Below, in pieces: positions 63,238 to 64,000 of a stretch of 64,000 bases of DNA (within the stretch, counting starts at the first letter, position 1; every line of letters starts with the position of its first letter). This DNA comes from Parietaria judaica. Taxonomy: Eukaryota > Streptophyta > Magnoliopsida > Rosales > Urticaceae. Position numbers and translations under genes: made by a program. The notes under the pieces were generated by a model that was given only the letters and a program-made list of their open reading frames with translations, searched no databases and was not told the DNA's origin. Location of the stretch: the NCBI GenBank assembly GCA_954871525.1, contig OX940861.1:33617201-33681200 (forward strand), read 5' to 3'.

Positions 63238-64000
63238 ATGGCACGCTTCCAAGACGTCAACGATGTCATGACAAGAGTGAGAGGTCGGAGGGTCTAAGTT
63301 CGTGGTGGAATACAGAGAGAAAAAAGTACTCAAACCTATAGGCTTAACAACCAAGGAGAAACTTGACGTACTTGCAGCGCAGTTTGGATTAGCAAGCTGC
63401 CCAAATCCAACAACTAACCGAGCAATTAAATGCTCGCGGAGAGGAACGAGGAACGGAAGAGGTTGCAACTGAAGAAGAAGAGGCCGAGCACGTTGTTTCT
63501 GAGGATGAAGGATAAAATGCGGCCTTTCGCCCCTCACCGATGGTCCGGAGTGAGCCATTGTATGAGCGATTACGGAGGATGCGCGCACCATAGTTCGGGG
63601 GGACTACCGAACCTTTGGTCGCAGAGAAATGGTTATCGCATATTCAAGTCATCTTTGACTTCATGCAACTTTCTGATCAGGAGAATATCCTCTGAACATC
63701 CTTTATGCTCAAGCTCGATGCACGTTATTGGTGGGATACGATTAAGTTGAGGAGGAACGTAAACCACATGGTGTGGGAAGACTTCTTAAGCGAGTTCAAT
63801 GCAAAGTACTGTAATCCCGCAGTCATGAGGACCCAAATCGGCGAGTTAAAAAACTAGAAGCAATGTGATATGAGCGTCGCTGAAGCAATTTGTAAGTTCG
63901 ACAATCTGGCCAAACTATTTCATGATCTGGTGCCTAACGAGCGTGAACTTGTGCGGCAGATGATGCATATATTTCATACAGAATCGGCATTCCAGATAGA
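63238..64000 (+). pseudogene. Gypsy gag remnant (second, runs off the window)
   Basis: It starts at the ATG at 63238 (MARFQDVNDV). After frame changes it continues as 'PLYERLRRMRAPYFGGTTEP', 'LVAEKWLSHIQVIFDFMQLS', 'KLDARYWWDTIKLRRNV' and 'VWEDFLSEFNAKYCNPAV', a clear Retrotrans_gag domain. A stop TAG near 63856 follows 'QIGELKN'. It differs from the first gag, so two gypsy elements may be joined here. Confidence 0.72.

Overview
The window looks like nuclear DNA of a flowering plant, probably a eudicot and plausibly of the mint family or its relatives (Lamiales). That guess rests on a seven-exon terpene synthase of the TPS-b type and on nested plant-type LTR retrotransposons, hAT and Mutator elements. 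I saw no rRNA, tRNA, CRISPR or bacterial-style operon. Splice sites and domain names come from reading the sequence, not from a search.

Layout. 1-2169 is the end of a long copia-type LTR. 2170-5728 is AT-rich, with unplaced coding-like debris and small foldbacks. 5729-8329 is a hAT element with an exact 8-bp target duplication, keeping only a BED-finger exon and a 158-bp tandem array. 8509-29340 is a broken Ty1/copia element on the plus strand that has been hit repeatedly: a hAT MITE in its LTR (8524-9265), a full-length hAT element with transposase in gag (10162-14608), and a large non-autonomous Ty3/gypsy element of Tat type (15541-28442, minus strand). The last has a 2.8-kb solo copia LTR inside its own LTR (16788-19614).

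About 32200-53300 appears to be one old Mutator-like element. It has a decayed mudrA-like transposase on plus (33105-35170) and a decayed DUF1985/Ulp1 protease gene on minus (49018-52641), converging across satellite-like repeats. It is split by a young second Tat-like retrotransposon (38256-47648) whose 794-bp LTRs differ at only about seven positions by eye. This insert carries an open F-box gene resembling plant SKIP14 in the gag position, and on the opposite strand a multi-exon coiled-coil gene with the plant 'gypsy-type transposase' domain and its own TATA box.

The one intact host gene I see is the terpene synthase at 54537-59725. Its seven exons join in frame to 550 codons and every signature motif is present, but there is no plastid transit peptide ahead of the RR-W motif. 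Foldback elements sit in several introns; one, with an exact 9-bp target duplication, ends 31 bp before exon 4. Downstream (60165-64000) lie a partial Tat-like LTR, a Ty3/gypsy LTR with primer-binding site, and two broken gag genes.

How it fits together: nothing indicates a pathway cluster. The window is one terpene synthase bordered by nested transposons, two of which carry extra genes.
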